Shown: in pieces, positions 34,759 to 44,748 of the stretch
How the letters are laid out: every line of letters begins with the position of its first letter
Position numbering within the stretch: position 1 is the stretch's first letter
Assembly: GCF_000340965.1 (NCBI RefSeq)
Contig: NZ_ANAY01000016.1
Span: 88,797-152,796, forward strand
Direction of reading: 5' to 3'
Length of the DNA: 64,000 nucleotides
DNA from: Nocardiopsis kunsanensis DSM 44524
Lineage (GTDB): Bacteria; Actinomycetota; Actinomycetes; Streptosporangiales; Streptosporangiaceae
Program-made: the position numbers and the translations under genes
The notes under the pieces: model-generated
What the model saw: only the letters and a program-made list of their open reading frames with translations
Told to the model about the DNA's origin: nothing
Database searches by the model: none

Positions 34759-37578
34759 TCAGCTGCAGCCGCTGGTGGCTCCGCAGCCCTCGCAGGCGTA
34801 GCAGCTACCGGACGGGCGCATCTTGGTGCCGCACGTGATGCACAGGGGGGCGTCGGCCATGAACCCCTCCGAGGAACCGACCTCCGCGCCGGCCTTCGGG
34901 CGCTCCTCCTCGGTGCTCTGCTCGGAGCTCGTCCCGGACGCGGCGGCCCCCTGCGAGGGAGCGGCCGACTGGGCGTCGGACTCCACCTGCGCGGCGAGCT
35001 GCGCAGGATCCTCCCCGTTGAGCTGGGCCTGGCGCTCGGCGGCCGAGAACACACCCAGCGCGGCGCGCTCGTCGTAGGGCAGGTGGTCCAGGGCCAGACG
35101 ACGGAAGATGTAGTCCACCACCGACTGGGCCATCCGGATGTCCGGGTCGTCGGTCATGCCGGCCGGGTCGAACCGCATGTTCGTGAACTTCTCCACGTAG
35201 GTCTCCAGCGGGACCCCGTACTGGAGCGCGATGGAGATGGCGATGGAGAAGGCGTCCATGACCCCGGCCAGGGTCGAGCCCTGCTTGCCGAGCTTGAGGA
35301 AGACCTCGCCCAGACCGTCGTCCGGGTAGGAGCCGGCGGTGATGTAGCCCTCGGCACCGCCCACGGAGAAGGACGTGGTCTCGCTCGGTCGCTTCTTCGG
35401 CAGGCGGCGGCGCACCGGCCGCGGAACCTCCACGACCTGCGGCTCCTCCTTCTCCTTCTCCTCGTTCTTGCCGGTGGAGAGCGGCTGGCCGACCTTGCAG
35501 TTGTCCCGGTAGACCGCGAGTGCCTTCAGGCCCAGCTTCCAGCCCTGGAAGTAGATGTGCTCGAAGTCGGCGACCGTGGCTTCCTCCGGCACGTTCACCG
35601 TCTTGGAGATGGCGCCGGACAGGAAGGGCTGGGCGGCGGCCATCATGCGCACGTGGCCCATGGGCTCGATGTAGCGGCGGCCCATCGCGCAGTCGAAGAC
35701 CTCGTAGTGCTCCGGGCGCAGGCCGGGGGCGTCGATGACGTGGCCGTGCTCGGACACGTACTCCACGATCGCCTCGATCTGCTCGTTCTGGTAACCGAGG
35801 TTGGTCAGGGCGCGCGGGATGGCCTGGTTGACGATCTGCATGGAGCCGCCGCCGACCAGCTTCTTGAACTTGACCAGCGAGAAGTCCGGCTCGATGCCGG
35901 TGGTGTCGCAGTCCATCATGAAGCCGATGGTGCCGGTGGGGGCCAGCAGGCTGGCCTGCGCGTTACGCCAGCCGTTGCGTTCGCCGATCTTGAGGCAGTC
36001 CGCCCACTCACGGGTGGCTGCGGCGTGGATCGGACGCTCCAGGGTGCCCACGGTGGCGAGGTCGTCGTTGGCGGCGGCGTGCTTGCGCATGACCCGCTTG
36101 TGGGCCTGCTCGTTGCGCTTGTAACCGTCATAGGTACCCACGACACCGGCCATCTCGGCGCTGCGGCGGTATGCGGCACCGGTCATCAACGAGGTGATGG
36201 AGCCGGCGACCGCACGACCGCCGTCGGAGTCGTAGGCGTGCCCGGTCGCCATGAGCAGGGCACCGAGGTTGGCGTAACCGATGCCGAGCTGACGGTAGGC
36301 GCGGGTGGTCTCGCCGATCTTCTGTGTGGGGAAGTCGGCGAAGGTGATGGAGATGTCCATCGCCGTGATGACCAGTTCGGTCAGCTTGGTGAAGGCCTCG
36401 ACGTCGAAGGTGTCGTCGTGCCGGAGGAACTTCAGCAGGTTGATCGAGGCCAGGTTGCAGGAGGAGTCGTCCAGGGACATGTACTCCGAACACGGGTTGG
36501 AGGCGGAGATCCGGCCCGTCTCGGGGTTGGTGTGCCAGTCCTGGATGGTGCCGTCGTACTGGATCCCGGGGTCGGCGCACTCCCAGGCGGACTGGGCCAT
36601 CCGGTTGAACAGGCTCCTGGAGTCGACGGTGGCCACGACCTCGCCGCTGGTCCGGGAGGTCAGACCGAACTCCGAGTCGCTCTCGACCGCGCGCATGAAC
36701 GCATCGGAGACCCGCACCGAGTTGTTGGCGTTCTGGTACTGGACGCTGAACATGTCGGAGCCGCCCAGGTCGACGTCGAACCCTGCGTCGCGCAGGGCAC
36801 GGATCTTGTGCTCCTCGCGGGACTTGGTCTCGACGAACTCCTCGATGTCGGGGTGGTCGACGTCGAGCACGACCATCTTTGCGGCCCGCCGGGTGGCACC
36901 GCCGGACTTGATGGTGCCGGCGGAGGCGTCGGCGCCGCGCATGAAGGAGACGGGGCCGGAGGCGGTACCGCCGGAGGAGAGCAGCTCCCTGCTGGAGCGG
37001 ATACGGGACAGGTTCACCCCCGCGCCGGATCCGCCCTTGAAGATGATCCCCTCTTCCTTGTACCAGTCGAGGATCGACTCCATCGTGTCGTCCACCGACA
37101 GGATGAAGCACGCGCTGACCTGCTGCGCGGACGTGGTACCGACGTTGAACCACACGGGGGAGTTGAAGCTGAAGAACTGGTGGGCCAGGGCGTACTTCAG
37201 CTCGTGGTCGAAGATCTCGGCGTCCTCGTCGGAGGCGAAGTAGCCGTGCTCGATGCCGGTGGCGGTGTAGACGCCGACGACACGGTCGATGAGCTGCTTG
37301 AGGCTCCACTCCCGCTCGGGGGTGCCCATGGCGCCGCGGAAGTACTTGCTGGCCACGATCTGGGTGGCGTTCATCGTCCAGGAGGCGGGGAACTCCACAC
37401 CGCGCTGTTCGAAGTTGACCGTGCCGTCACGCCAGTTGGTCATGACGACGTCGCGACGCTCCCATTCGAGAGTGTCGTAGGGGTGGGTCCCCTCAGTGGT
37501 GAAGACTCGCTTGATCTTCAGGCCCTTGCGTCCCCCCTTGCCCTTGCGTCCCGTCGGTCCGCTGGTGGTTTCCGTCAT
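34759..37578 (-). CDS. nrdJ: Class II (adenosylcobalamin-dependent) ribonucleoside-diphosphate reductase
   Basis: A 939-residue enzyme; the ATG at 37578 follows GGGGAGA. It reduces ribonucleotides to deoxyribonucleotides using coenzyme B12 and needs no oxygen or partner subunit. FNSPVWFNVG (~137), the active-site Cys in SACFILSVDD (~155) and NPCSEYMSLDDSSCNLAS (~359-376) define the catalytic core. The C-terminus ends in a Cys-rich module, CITCGTKM..CYACEGCG, which probably shuttles reducing equivalents and may bind zinc. An acidic Ala/Glu-rich linker precedes it. nrdR lies 106 bases upstream on the same strand. Confidence 0.95.
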   Translation of the reverse strand: MTETTSGPTGRKGKGGRKGLKIKRVFTTEGTHPYDTLEWERRDVVMTNWRDGTVNFEQRGVEFPASWTMNATQIVASKYFRGAMGTPEREWSLKQLIDRVVGVYTATGIEHGYFASDEDAEIFDHELKYALAHQFFSFNSPVWFNVGTTSAQQVSACFILSVDDTMESILDWYKEEGIIFKGGSGAGVNLSRIRSSRELLSSGGTASGPVSFMRGADASAGTIKSGGATRRAAKMVVLDVDHPDIEEFVETKSREEHKIRALRDAGFDVDLGGSDMFSVQYQNANNSVRVSDAFMRAVESDSEFGLTSRTSGEVVATVDSRSLFNRMAQSAWECADPGIQYDGTIQDWHTNPETGRISASNPCSEYMSLDDSSCNLASINLLKFLRHDDTFDVEAFTKLTELVITAMDISITFADFPTQKIGETTRAYRQLGIGYANLGALLMATGHAYDSDGGRAVAGSITSLMTGAAYRRSAEMAGVVGTYDGYKRNEQAHKRVMRKHAAANDDLATVGTLERPIHAAATREWADCLKIGERNGWRNAQASLLAPTGTIGFMMDCDTTGIEPDFSLVKFKKLVGGGSMQIVNQAIPRALTNLGYQNEQIEAIVEYVSEHGHVIDAPGLRPEHYEVFDCAMGRRYIEPMGHVRMMAAAQPFLSGAISKTVNVPEEATVADFEHIYFQGWKLGLKALAVYRDNCKVGQPLSTGKNEEKEKEEPQVVEVPRPVRRRLPKKRPSETTSFSVGGAEGYITAGSYPDDGLGEVFLKLGKQGSTLAGVMDAFSIAISIALQYGVPLETYVEKFTNMRFDPAGMTDDPDIRMAQSVVDYIFRRLALDHLPYDERAALGVFSAAERQAQLNGEDPAQLAAQVESDAQSAAPSQGAAASGTSSEQSTEEERPKAGAEVGSSEGFMADAPLCITCGTKMRPSGSCYACEGCGATSGCS

Positions 37579-37684
37579 TGCGGAGTCTCCCCGGAATACT
37601 TCGTGGGCACGGTCGTTGTTGCCGTGCGGCGTCCATGGTGTCGAGGCGGGTGTGGCGCTACCCGGTGGTGAGGCGAGTGTGGCA

Positions 37685-38167
37685 CTACCCGGTGGTGCTG
37701 TCGCCGGACGCGGACCCGACCTCACGGTCCGCGCGGAGGCTGGCGATCTCGGTCTCGAAGTCGGCGAGGCTCTCGAAACCGCGGTAGACGCTGGCGAAGT
37801 GGAGGTAGGCCACTTCGTCCAGGTCGCGCATCGGCCCCAGGATCGCCAGGCCGATCTCGTTGGCCGGCACCTCGGCCAGGCCGCGGCCCCGGATCTCCTC
37901 TTCGACCTGTTGGCCGAGCTGGGCCAGAGCGTCCTCCGAGACGGGGCGCCCCTGGCAGGCACGTCGCACCCCGGCGATGATCTTGGTGCGACTGAAAGGT
38001 TCGGTGACCCCGGAGCGTTTGGCAACCATGAGCAGGACGTTCTCCTGCGTGGTGAACCGGCGCTCACAGACGGGGCAGTTACGGCGACGACGGATGGCTG
38101 CACCCTCGTCGGCGGACCTGCTGTCGATCACCCGAGTGTCTGGATGGCGGCAGAACGGACAATGCAT
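37685..38167 (-). CDS. nrdR: Transcriptional regulator NrdR
   Basis: A 160-residue repressor of ribonucleotide reductase genes starting MHCPFC. A zinc ribbon uses C3, C6, C31 and C34, and an ATP-cone domain covers about residues 49-139, so nucleotide state should control DNA binding. It is co-directional with nrdJ, the usual nrdRJ operon of actinomycetes. Two inverted 14-base sites 50-100 bases upstream look like NrdR boxes and imply autoregulation. The length is normal. Confidence 0.95.
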   Translation of the reverse strand: MHCPFCRHPDTRVIDSRSADEGAAIRRRRNCPVCERRFTTQENVLLMVAKRSGVTEPFSRTKIIAGVRRACQGRPVSEDALAQLGQQVEEEIRGRGLAEVPANEIGLAILGPMRDLDEVAYLHFASVYRGFESLADFETEIASLRADREVGSASGDSTTG

Positions 38168-38219
38168 CCCGAAACACCTGCTTCCCACACCCGGAACGAC
38201 GCCCCTTGGGTCCACTAAA

Positions 38220-38267
38220 CCACAACTTCTGGGCCAGAGGCCACCAGAGCCACCCCAGATGTTGTGG
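38220..38267. promoter_or_regulatory. Candidate pair of NrdR boxes
   Basis: CCACAACTTCTGGG (38220-38233) and its inverted near-copy CCCAGATGTTGTGG (38254-38267), one mismatch, centres 34 bases apart. NrdR boxes occur as pairs about three helical turns apart with an ACAC..ATAT..GTGT-like core; this match is partial. They lie 53-100 bases upstream of nrdR. Confidence 0.5.
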
Positions 38268-38672
38268 TCGAACTTAGACCCCGGCGGATACTCCCGCAAC
38301 CCTGACGGTCGCGTGTTCCGCGCACGGGGACACGACTGCCCACGGGGCAGCTTCTGAACTGGGAGAACGGGGGGGGACTCCGGTCGACCTGCGGGGACGG
38401 CCCGACACCGGCCTCCAAGGGTAACGTCAGCGCCCCGGCAAACCGCCCCGACCAGCGTGCGCGGCGCGCCACAACCCCCTCCCAACAGGTGTTGCGGAGC
38501 TCTCGAAAAGGACCGGAGACACACCCCACACCGGACCGGGCACCCGCTCACAACACCGAAGGAAAACGAGTTCTTCCCGCGTTCGCCCCACCCGCGCGCG
38601 CACGAACCGGTAAACACGTGTACAGGCGTGCGCACCCTTCACCGAGGACCGAGACCATCACCCCGAGTGTTA

Positions 38673-38688
38673 TCGAACGCTTGTTTGA
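38673..38688. promoter_or_regulatory. SOS box (LexA operator) of lexA
   Basis: TCGAAC-GCTT-GTTTGA matches the actinobacterial LexA site TCGAAC-N4-GTTCGA at 11 of 12 positions. It lies 61 bases before the lexA start and overlaps the candidate -35 element, so LexA should repress itself. Confidence 0.85.
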
Positions 38689-38713
38689 AATCACTGTGCG
38701 CAACGACTAATCT
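38684..38713 (+). promoter_or_regulatory. Candidate lexA promoter
   Basis: TTTGAA (38684-38689), 18-base spacer, TAATCT (38708-38713). The -35 overlaps the SOS box. Confidence 0.5.
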
Positions 38714-38748
38714 TGAAATGATCCGACCCAAGTCGAGGAGGCCCGGCC

Positions 38749-39453
38749 GTGCCGGAGGAACATCCCACAGCCGTGGACAGCAGCAACGGGTCCGCACCCG
38801 CGGACAGGCACTCCGAAGCGGAGACGAACCCCGCGCCGCGACTGACCGCCCGGCAGCAGGCCGTCCTGAACTGCATCCAGCGCTACGTGCGCGACCGTGG
38901 CTTTCCCCCCTCCATCAGAGAGATCGGAGAATCCGTGGGGCTGTCCAGCCCCTCCAGCGTCGCCCATCAGCTCAAGGTGCTCCAGAACAAGGGATACCTG
39001 CACCGTGACCAGAACCGGCCGCGCGCGGTCGAGGTCCGGCGCCGTGACGAGGCTTCCTCCGAGGGCGAGGACGAGCACCAGGTGACCGTGCCTCTGGTCG
39101 GGCGTATCGCCGCAGGCGGGCCGATCCTCGCCGAGGAGTCCGTGGAGGACCTGCTGTCCTTGCCGCGGCGGCTCGTGGGCGAGGGCTCCCTGTACATGCT
39201 GACCGTGGTCGGCGACTCCATGACCGACGCCGCCATCACCGACGGCGACCTCGTGGTGGTCCGCCAGCAGGCCGACGCGGAGAACGGCGACATCGTGGCT
39301 GCCCTCCTCGGTGACGAGGCCACCGTCAAGGTGCTGAACCGCACCGAGGACGGCCACATCCGGCTCATGCCGCGCAATGACGCCTACGAGCCCATCCACG
39401 GCGACGAGGCCACCATCCTGGGCAAGGTGGTCACGGTCGTGCGCCGGGTCTGA
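38749..39453 (+). CDS. lexA: SOS regulator LexA
   Basis: A 234-residue repressor-protease starting with GTG at 38749, preceded by GAGGAGG. A winged helix-turn-helix covers ~33-95 ([24 protein letters not shown] contains the recognition helix). Self-cleavage would fall between A122 and G123 in GRIAAGGP, with catalytic S157 (VVGDSMTDA) and K194 (EATVKVL). A disordered ~30-residue N-terminal extension precedes the DNA-binding domain. It controls the DNA-damage response after RecA-stimulated cleavage. The hydrolase gene begins 10 bases after its stop and may share the SOS promoter. Confidence 0.96.
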   Translation: MPEEHPTAVDSSNGSAPADRHSEAETNPAPRLTARQQAVLNCIQRYVRDRGFPPSIREIGESVGLSSPSSVAHQLKVLQNKGYLHRDQNRPRAVEVRRRDEASSEGEDEHQVTVPLVGRIAAGGPILAEESVEDLLSLPRRLVGEGSLYMLTVVGDSMTDAAITDGDLVVVRQQADAENGDIVAALLGDEATVKVLNRTEDGHIRLMPRNDAYEPIHGDEATILGKVVTVVRRV

Positions 39454-39462
39454 GGCGATAGC

Positions 39463-40551
39463 GTGGGTCCCGTGTCCACACCTACGCCCTCTCTGTCCTG
39501 GTTCGTCGGCGGGGTCACCGCTCTGCTGCTGACCACCGCATGCACACCCGCCGACGCCCCGTCCGAGGCGTCGGCCGATCCGCCCGGGAGCCTCGGCCAG
39601 GAGCGTGAGGTTCAGTTCACCGTCGGCCAGGACGAACTCCACGGAACCTTCACACTGCCCGGGCCCGAGGCCGAAGCGGTGCCGGGGGCGCTCGTCATCT
39701 CCGGGAGCGGCCCCACCGACCGCGACGGCAACAGTGACCTGCGTCCCGACGCCGACACCAACCTCAACTTCGCACGGCTGCTCGCCGACTCAGGTGTGGC
39801 GACACTGCGTTATGACAAGATCGGCAGCGGTGAGACCGGGATCGGTGACCGGGACCCCGAGGAGCCGGTGGAACCGGAGGCCTTCGACCAGCAGGCCGCC
39901 GCCGCTTACGAATTCCTCGTGGACCAACCCGAGGTCGACCCCGAACGCACCCTCGTGCTGGGCCACAGCGAAGGTGCCTTGTACGCCCTGCGCATGCACG
40001 AGTTGGTTCCCGGGTCCTCCCCCGACGTGGTGCTGGCAGCACCCCCCGGGGAGCGTTACCTGGACATTGTCGACCGCCAGCTCACCGAACAGGTCCGTAC
40101 CGCCGAGGCCACGGGCAACCTCGACGTGATCGAGGCCAGGACCCTGCTGTCGGACGCACGTGCTGCCCGCGCCGCGCTGCGCGCGGACCGGGCCATGCCC
40201 GAGGAGTTGGCCCCTTCCCTGGCGGGCCTGTACGGCCCCAGCAACCGCGAGACGTTGGCGTTCCTGGACGAACTGGTGCCTGCTGAGCTGGCCGCGGACC
40301 TGCCCGGGGCCACGCACTCCCTCGTGCTGTGGGGTGAACAGGACGCCCAGATCTCCCGGGAGGAGATCGACGGGCTCATGACCGGTTTCGACGACGGTGG
40401 CGGTTCCGTCGAACGGGTGGACCTGCCCGGGACCGACCACGTCTTCCGGGAGCAGGACGGCGACTCGACCCGGCCCGCCGTGGACGAGGAGCGGCCGTTC
40501 TCCCCCGACGTGGCCCCTGCCCTGGAGTCCTTCCTCGACCGGGTGTGGTGA
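39463..40551 (+). CDS. Secreted lipoprotein alpha/beta hydrolase
   Basis: A 362-residue protein starting with GTG at 39463 (a GTG at 39472 is also possible). The N-terminus has a hydrophobic core and lipobox LTTAC with the lipidated Cys at ~27, so the enzyme should be tethered outside the membrane. A serine hydrolase fold follows: the oxyanion segment LVISGSGPTDRDGN (~77-90), nucleophile GHSEG (S169), a DAQISREE acid region (~residues 295-302) and catalytic-His candidate GTDHVF (~residues 325-330). The architecture resembles dienelactone-hydrolase-like esterases. The gene starts 10 bases after lexA, hinting at SOS-linked expression, which is unusual for an exported esterase. Confidence 0.82.
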   Translation: MGPVSTPTPSLSWFVGGVTALLLTTACTPADAPSEASADPPGSLGQEREVQFTVGQDELHGTFTLPGPEAEAVPGALVISGSGPTDRDGNSDLRPDADTNLNFARLLADSGVATLRYDKIGSGETGIGDRDPEEPVEPEAFDQQAAAAYEFLVDQPEVDPERTLVLGHSEGALYALRMHELVPGSSPDVVLAAPPGERYLDIVDRQLTEQVRTAEATGNLDVIEARTLLSDARAARAALRADRAMPEELAPSLAGLYGPSNRETLAFLDELVPAELAADLPGATHSLVLWGEQDAQISREEIDGLMTGFDDGGGSVERVDLPGTDHVFREQDGDSTRPAVDEERPFSPDVAPALESFLDRVW

Positions 40552-40620
40552 GACCGCGGCCCGGGGCGCAGCGCGGCTCCGGGACCGGTGCCCGGGACCG
40601 GAGGAGGAACGGAAGACAGT

Positions 40621-41250
40621 TCAGAGGGCCTCGACGAACGCCTCGGCGAGCTCCTCGGAAGCCTCCACGATCTCCTGCTCGTCGGCCGAACGCTGCGCCT
40701 CGTAGTCCGCGGCGCCGCTGTAGCAGGCCTCCAGGTACAGGTTGGACACACGCGTGGCCACGCACCCGATGGTGAAGGGGCCTTCCTCGGTCCAGCCGAG
40801 CGCCTCGTCCCCGAGCCCGGAGATCTCGTGGGTCTCCCGGTCGGAGGAGGAGCCCCGAAACGTGCCCGCGGCGGTCTCCGAGCCGCTCGGCTCGGGCGCG
40901 ACGACGGCGACCGCGGAGGCGAACGCGGGCACCGTGACCGCCGTCCCTTCCGGCGTGGCCCAGCGGCACTGCCATCCGGAGCCGAAGGCTGCCTCGGTCC
41001 CACCGATCGGTTCCTCGGTCTCCAACGCGTGGGAAGGCACGAGTTCGTCCAGGACCGCGTTCTGCAGCTGCGCGCACTCGGGCGCCGCCTCGAACTCCCC
41101 GCCGTCGTCGGAGCCGATCCCGAGCACGTACCACCCGGTCAACGCGGCCGCGGCGAGCACGGTCAGGGCACCGGCCACCACCCCGACGACGGCGCATCCC
41201 CGGCTCTGGGGCTGGACGTCGGGGACGGAGCCGGGGTAGGAGGTACTCAC
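40621..41250 (-). CDS. Membrane-anchored secreted protein, DUF3558-like, second of a tandem pair
   Basis: A 209-residue protein with one N-terminal transmembrane helix (~18-46) and an extracytoplasmic domain. The pattern PECAQLQNAVLDELV...WQCRW (~57-96) and a later pair of Cys resemble DUF3558-type secreted actinobacterial proteins, suggesting disulfide bonding outside the cell. Its GTG start overlaps the TGA of the upstream paralogue (GTGA), so translation is coupled. No function is known. Confidence 0.7.
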   Translation of the reverse strand: MSTSYPGSVPDVQPQSRGCAVVGVVAGALTVLAAAALTGWYVLGIGSDDGGEFEAAPECAQLQNAVLDELVPSHALETEEPIGGTEAAFGSGWQCRWATPEGTAVTVPAFASAVAVVAPEPSGSETAAGTFRGSSSDRETHEISGLGDEALGWTEEGPFTIGCVATRVSNLYLEACYSGAADYEAQRSADEQEIVEASEELAEAFVEAL

Positions 41251-41867
41251 AGGCTCTCCCCGAGGCCGGTGGCCAACTCCACGACCTCTTCCTCGGCCTC
41301 GTCCGCGGAAGGACTGTCGCCGGAGTAGCCGGCGTAGGAGATGCGGACGAGGAGGTTGTCGACCCGGTGGGCGAGCTCGACGGTCCCGGGCACGCGACCG
41401 GACCAGACCCGGGTCTCGCCCTCGGACAGGTCGGCCTCCTCCACGGACATCGGCACGGTCGCGGCGAGTGACTCGGCGGCCCGTTCCTCCCCGGTCACGA
41501 GGGGGTCTGCGGAAGCATCGGTGAACCGTACGGACAACCCCACGCGGAGCGTTCCGCCCTCTTCCGAGCCGTGGGTGGTCCAGGCACAGGAGGTGTGTTC
41601 GCCCCCGTTCAGGGGACCGGTCGTGTCGGTCTCGTTCACCGCCTGCCCCAGGAGCGCCTCGAGCTGCTCGCCGGGCACCAGTTCACACCCGGGTGCGGCC
41701 GCATACACGTCGCCGGGGTAGGGCTCGTCGGGGGGACCGTTCGCGGTCCAGAGCCCGACACCGATGGCTGCAGCCGAGACCACGGCCGCGGCACCACCGA
41801 TGACTCCCCAGCGCACCCGGGGTGAGTGCAGGGTTCGGGTCCAGTTTTCCGTCCCGGTTGCCCGCAA
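41247..41867 (-). CDS. Membrane-anchored secreted protein, DUF3558-like, first of a tandem pair
   Basis: A 206-residue protein with a single N-terminal membrane helix (~19-41) followed by a polar domain containing PGCELVPGEQLEALLG and SCAWTTHG, the Cys-x(n)-CxW arrangement of DUF3558-like proteins. It overlaps the next gene by four bases (GTGA) and lies just beyond the leuS terminator. The two products are diverged paralogues and probably act together outside the membrane; the role is unknown. Confidence 0.7.
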   Translation of the reverse strand: MRATGTENWTRTLHSPRVRWGVIGGAAAVVSAAAIGVGLWTANGPPDEPYPGDVYAAAPGCELVPGEQLEALLGQAVNETDTTGPLNGGEHTSCAWTTHGSEEGGTLRVGLSVRFTDASADPLVTGEERAAESLAATVPMSVEEADLSEGETRVWSGRVPGTVELAHRVDNLLVRISYAGYSGDSPSADEAEEEVVELATGLGESL

Positions 41868-41909
41868 CCGGTCACCGCCTCCCTGTCGATCGCCGGACCG
41901 ACCACGAGG

Positions 41910-41941
41910 GGCCGCGTGCGGGACTGACCCGGCACGCGGCC
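41910..41941 (-). terminator. leuS transcription terminator
   Basis: GGCCGCGTGC and GCACGCGGCC form a perfect 10-bp stem around a 12-base loop, just after the leuS stop on the minus strand. Confidence 0.75.
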
Positions 41942-41959
41942 GCCATCGGTCGTTCGGGG

Positions 41960-44455
41960 TCAGCCGACGACGATGTTCACCAGCTTCGGTGCTCGCACGA
42001 CCACCTTGCGGATCTGCTTGTCACCGATGAAATTCTGTGCCTTCTCCGAAGCCAGCGCGAGCCGCTCCAGCTCTTCGGCATCGATGTCGGGCGCCACGGA
42101 CAGCTTGTCACGCACCTTGCTCTGCACCTGGACCACGCAGGTGACCGATTCCTGCACCAGCAGGTCCGGGTCGACCTCGGGCCAGTTGCCGATGGCGACG
42201 CTGCCGACGTGGCCCATGCGCTCCCAACCCTCCTCGGCGATGTAAGGCGCGAAGAGGGACAGGGCGACGGCGATGAACTCGGCAGCCTCACGCACGGCCG
42301 GGTCGCTCGCGCCGGGGCCGGAGTCGATGGCCTTGCGGGCAGCGGAGACCAGTTCCATGCACCGGGCGATGGCGACGTTGAAGCGCCGCTCCTCGACCAG
42401 TGCACTGACCTGGTCGATGGTGCGGTGGGTGGCACGGCGCAGGTCGGTGTTCCCGGCCGAGAAGTCCGTGCCGACCGGGGTTCCCTGGCCGGCCTCGGCC
42501 ATGACCTTGAAGGCCCGGTTGAGGAACTTCTGGGCCGCCACGACCGACACGTCCGCCCAGTCGACGTCGTCCTCGGGCGGGCTGGCGAAGAGCATGGTCA
42601 GGCGGACGGCGTCGACGCCGTAGGTGTCGATCTGTTCGCCCAGGTCGACCCCGTTGCCCAGGGACTTGGACATCGCGCGGCCCTGGTTGATCACCTGGCC
42701 CTGATTGGTCAGGCGGGCGAAAGGCTCGGTGAAGTCGAGCATGCCCATGTCGTGCAGCACCTTGGTGAAGAAGCGCGCGTACAGCAGGTGGAGCGTGGCG
42801 TGCTCCTTGCCGCCGATGTAGTGGTCGACGGGTCCCCACTTGTTGACGGTCCCGGTGTCGAAGGGCGCGGTGTCCAGGCGCGGCGAGCAGTAGCGCCACG
42901 GGTACCAGGACGAGTCGACGAAGGTGTCCATGGTGTCGGTGTCGCGCTCGGCGGGTCCGCCGCAGTCGGGGCAGTCGACCTCGACCCAGTCCCTGGCCGC
43001 GGCCAGCGGCGAGATGCCCTTGGGCGCCAGCTCGGCCCCCTTCATCTCGGGCAGGGTCACCGGGAGCTGGTCGTCGGGTACGGGCACCAGCCCGCAGGAG
43101 GGGCAATGGATGATCGGGATCGGTGTGCCCCAGTAACGCTGGCGTGAGATCAGCCAGTCGCGCAGGCGGAAGTTGACGGTGGACTCACCGGTACCGCGTT
43201 CGGCCAGCACCTCGATGATGCGGGAGATCGCCTCTTCCTTGCCCAGCCCGTCCAGGGGGCCGGAGGCGCGCAGGGTGCCCTCCCCCGCGGTGGCGACGCC
43301 GCTCGTGGCGGGGTCGGGCTCACCGGTCTCGACCACCACCCGCACCGGCAGGTCGAAGGCCAGGGCGAAGTCGAGGTCGCGCTGGTCGTGTGCGGGCACG
43401 GCCATGATGGCGCCGTGGCCGTATCCGGCCAGCACGTAGTCGGCGGCCCAGACCGGCATCCGCTCGCCGTTGACCGGGTTGATCGCGTAACGGCCCAGGA
43501 AGACACCGGTCTTGGGGCGTTCGGTGGTCTGGCGCTCGACGTCGGAGAGCTTGGCGATGTCGGAACGGTAGGCCTCGAAGGCCTCACGCTGCTCGGGGGC
43601 GCACAGTTCGTCGGCCAGGTCCGCGTCGGCGGCCACGACGAAGAAGGTCGCCCCGTACAGGGTGTCGGGGCGGGTGGTGTAGACGGTGACGGGCTCGTCG
43701 CGGCCTTCGATGGAGAACCGGACGTCGGCGCCGGTGGAGCGGCCGATCCAGTTGCGCTGGATGGCCAGGATCTCCTCGGGCCAACGGCCGTTGTCGATCT
43801 GGTCCATGTCGTCCAGCAGGCGCTGGGCGTACTCGGTGATCTTGAAGTACCACTGGTTGAGGCTGCGCCGCTCGACGTCGGAGCCGCAGCGTTCGCACTT
43901 GCCGGCGACAACCTGTTCGTTGGCCAGCACGGTCTGGTCCTGGGGGCACCAGTTGACCAGGCCGTCCCTGCGGTAGGCCAGGCCCCGCTCGAAGAAGCGG
44001 TTGAACAGCCACTGGTTCCACTTGTAGTACTCGGGGTCGCTGGTGTGGATGCGGCGGTTCCAGTCCACACCCACGCCGTAACGCTGGAACGAGCCGGCCT
44101 GCGTCTCGATGTTGGCGTAGGTCCACTCGTCGGGGCGGCTGTCGCGCTCGATGGCGGCGTTCTCGGCGGGTAGGCCGAAGGAGTCCCACCCGATGGGGTG
44201 CAGGACGTTGTCACCGCGCTGGAAGCGGTAACGGCCGATCACGTCACCGATGGCGAAGGCCTCCGCGTGGCCCATGTGCAGGTCGCCGGAGGGGTAGGCG
44301 AACATGTCGACGATGAAGGAGCGGGGGCGTTCGTCGGCCGGGTCCTCGCTGGCCGTGAACGGGAGTTCGGCGGCCCAGCGCGCCTGCCATTTGTCCTGGA
44401 GGGCGCGGGCGTCGTAGATGCCGCTCGCCGTCTGGTCGCCGTCTACCGCTGTCAT
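41960..44455 (-). CDS. leuS: Leucyl-tRNA synthetase
   Basis: An 831-residue class Ia synthetase from the ATG at 44455. The HIGH motif appears as HMGH (~58-61) in [14 protein letters not shown], and KMSKS as AMSKSLGNG (~592). The CP1 editing domain with its [12 protein letters not shown] region is intact, and a zinc-type Cys cluster ([18 protein letters not shown]) is present. It charges tRNA-Leu in the cytoplasm. A candidate promoter is upstream and a strong terminator downstream, so it is monocistronic. Confidence 0.97.
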   Translation of the reverse strand: MTAVDGDQTASGIYDARALQDKWQARWAAELPFTASEDPADERPRSFIVDMFAYPSGDLHMGHAEAFAIGDVIGRYRFQRGDNVLHPIGWDSFGLPAENAAIERDSRPDEWTYANIETQAGSFQRYGVGVDWNRRIHTSDPEYYKWNQWLFNRFFERGLAYRRDGLVNWCPQDQTVLANEQVVAGKCERCGSDVERRSLNQWYFKITEYAQRLLDDMDQIDNGRWPEEILAIQRNWIGRSTGADVRFSIEGRDEPVTVYTTRPDTLYGATFFVVAADADLADELCAPEQREAFEAYRSDIAKLSDVERQTTERPKTGVFLGRYAINPVNGERMPVWAADYVLAGYGHGAIMAVPAHDQRDLDFALAFDLPVRVVVETGEPDPATSGVATAGEGTLRASGPLDGLGKEEAISRIIEVLAERGTGESTVNFRLRDWLISRQRYWGTPIPIIHCPSCGLVPVPDDQLPVTLPEMKGAELAPKGISPLAAARDWVEVDCPDCGGPAERDTDTMDTFVDSSWYPWRYCSPRLDTAPFDTGTVNKWGPVDHYIGGKEHATLHLLYARFFTKVLHDMGMLDFTEPFARLTNQGQVINQGRAMSKSLGNGVDLGEQIDTYGVDAVRLTMLFASPPEDDVDWADVSVVAAQKFLNRAFKVMAEAGQGTPVGTDFSAGNTDLRRATHRTIDQVSALVEERRFNVAIARCMELVSAARKAIDSGPGASDPAVREAAEFIAVALSLFAPYIAEEGWERMGHVGSVAIGNWPEVDPDLLVQESVTCVVQVQSKVRDKLSVAPDIDAEELERLALASEKAQNFIGDKQIRKVVVRAPKLVNIVVG

Positions 44456-44497
44456 CGCTGGTTGTTTCCTTAGCCGGGGCCGGTGGTACTCCCCTTC

Positions 44498-44527
44498 AGG
44501 TTAGCGGTTGGTGGCTCGGAGCGTGAA
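44498..44527 (-). promoter_or_regulatory. Candidate leuS promoter
   Basis: On the minus strand, TTCACG (44527-44522), an 18-base spacer, then TAACCT (44503-44498). Transcription would start near 44491, about 36 bases before the ATG. No T-box leader is seen. Confidence 0.45.
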
Positions 44528-44748
44528 CAGGAATTCCCACGCTGTGGACAAGCCCCGATCGCCGGCCCCGCAGGGCCTGACACCCGACCGCGCCTCCGGT
44601 CGCCGCTGACCAGGGCCCGGTATCGGTGGGGTCACGACCTCGGCGTCCCCTCCACACCGACCGTCCGGTTTGTTACTCTTCCGCAAAGGTGGTGCAGAAC
44701 ACGAGACCGAGGCCACACCCTGGCCCGTCACGCAATGCGGGAGGCCCC

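Larger units (their letters stand above)
38168..38748. other. Divergent regulatory region between nrdR and lexA
   Basis: These 581 bases carry the candidate NrdR boxes at the nrdR side and the SOS box at the lexA side (annotated separately). The middle is G+C-rich with no credible gene. Confidence 0.55.

Noticed and set aside
34405..37671. A 1088-codon open frame on the plus strand
   Set aside because: It is antisense to nrdJ, which has clear catalytic motifs. The antisense product is Gly/Val/His/Arg-rich shadow composition with no recognisable domain.
37579..38300. Cobalamin riboswitch upstream of nrdR/nrdJ
   Set aside because: A B12-dependent reductase made this worth checking, but I saw no B12-box sequence or the expected long leader.
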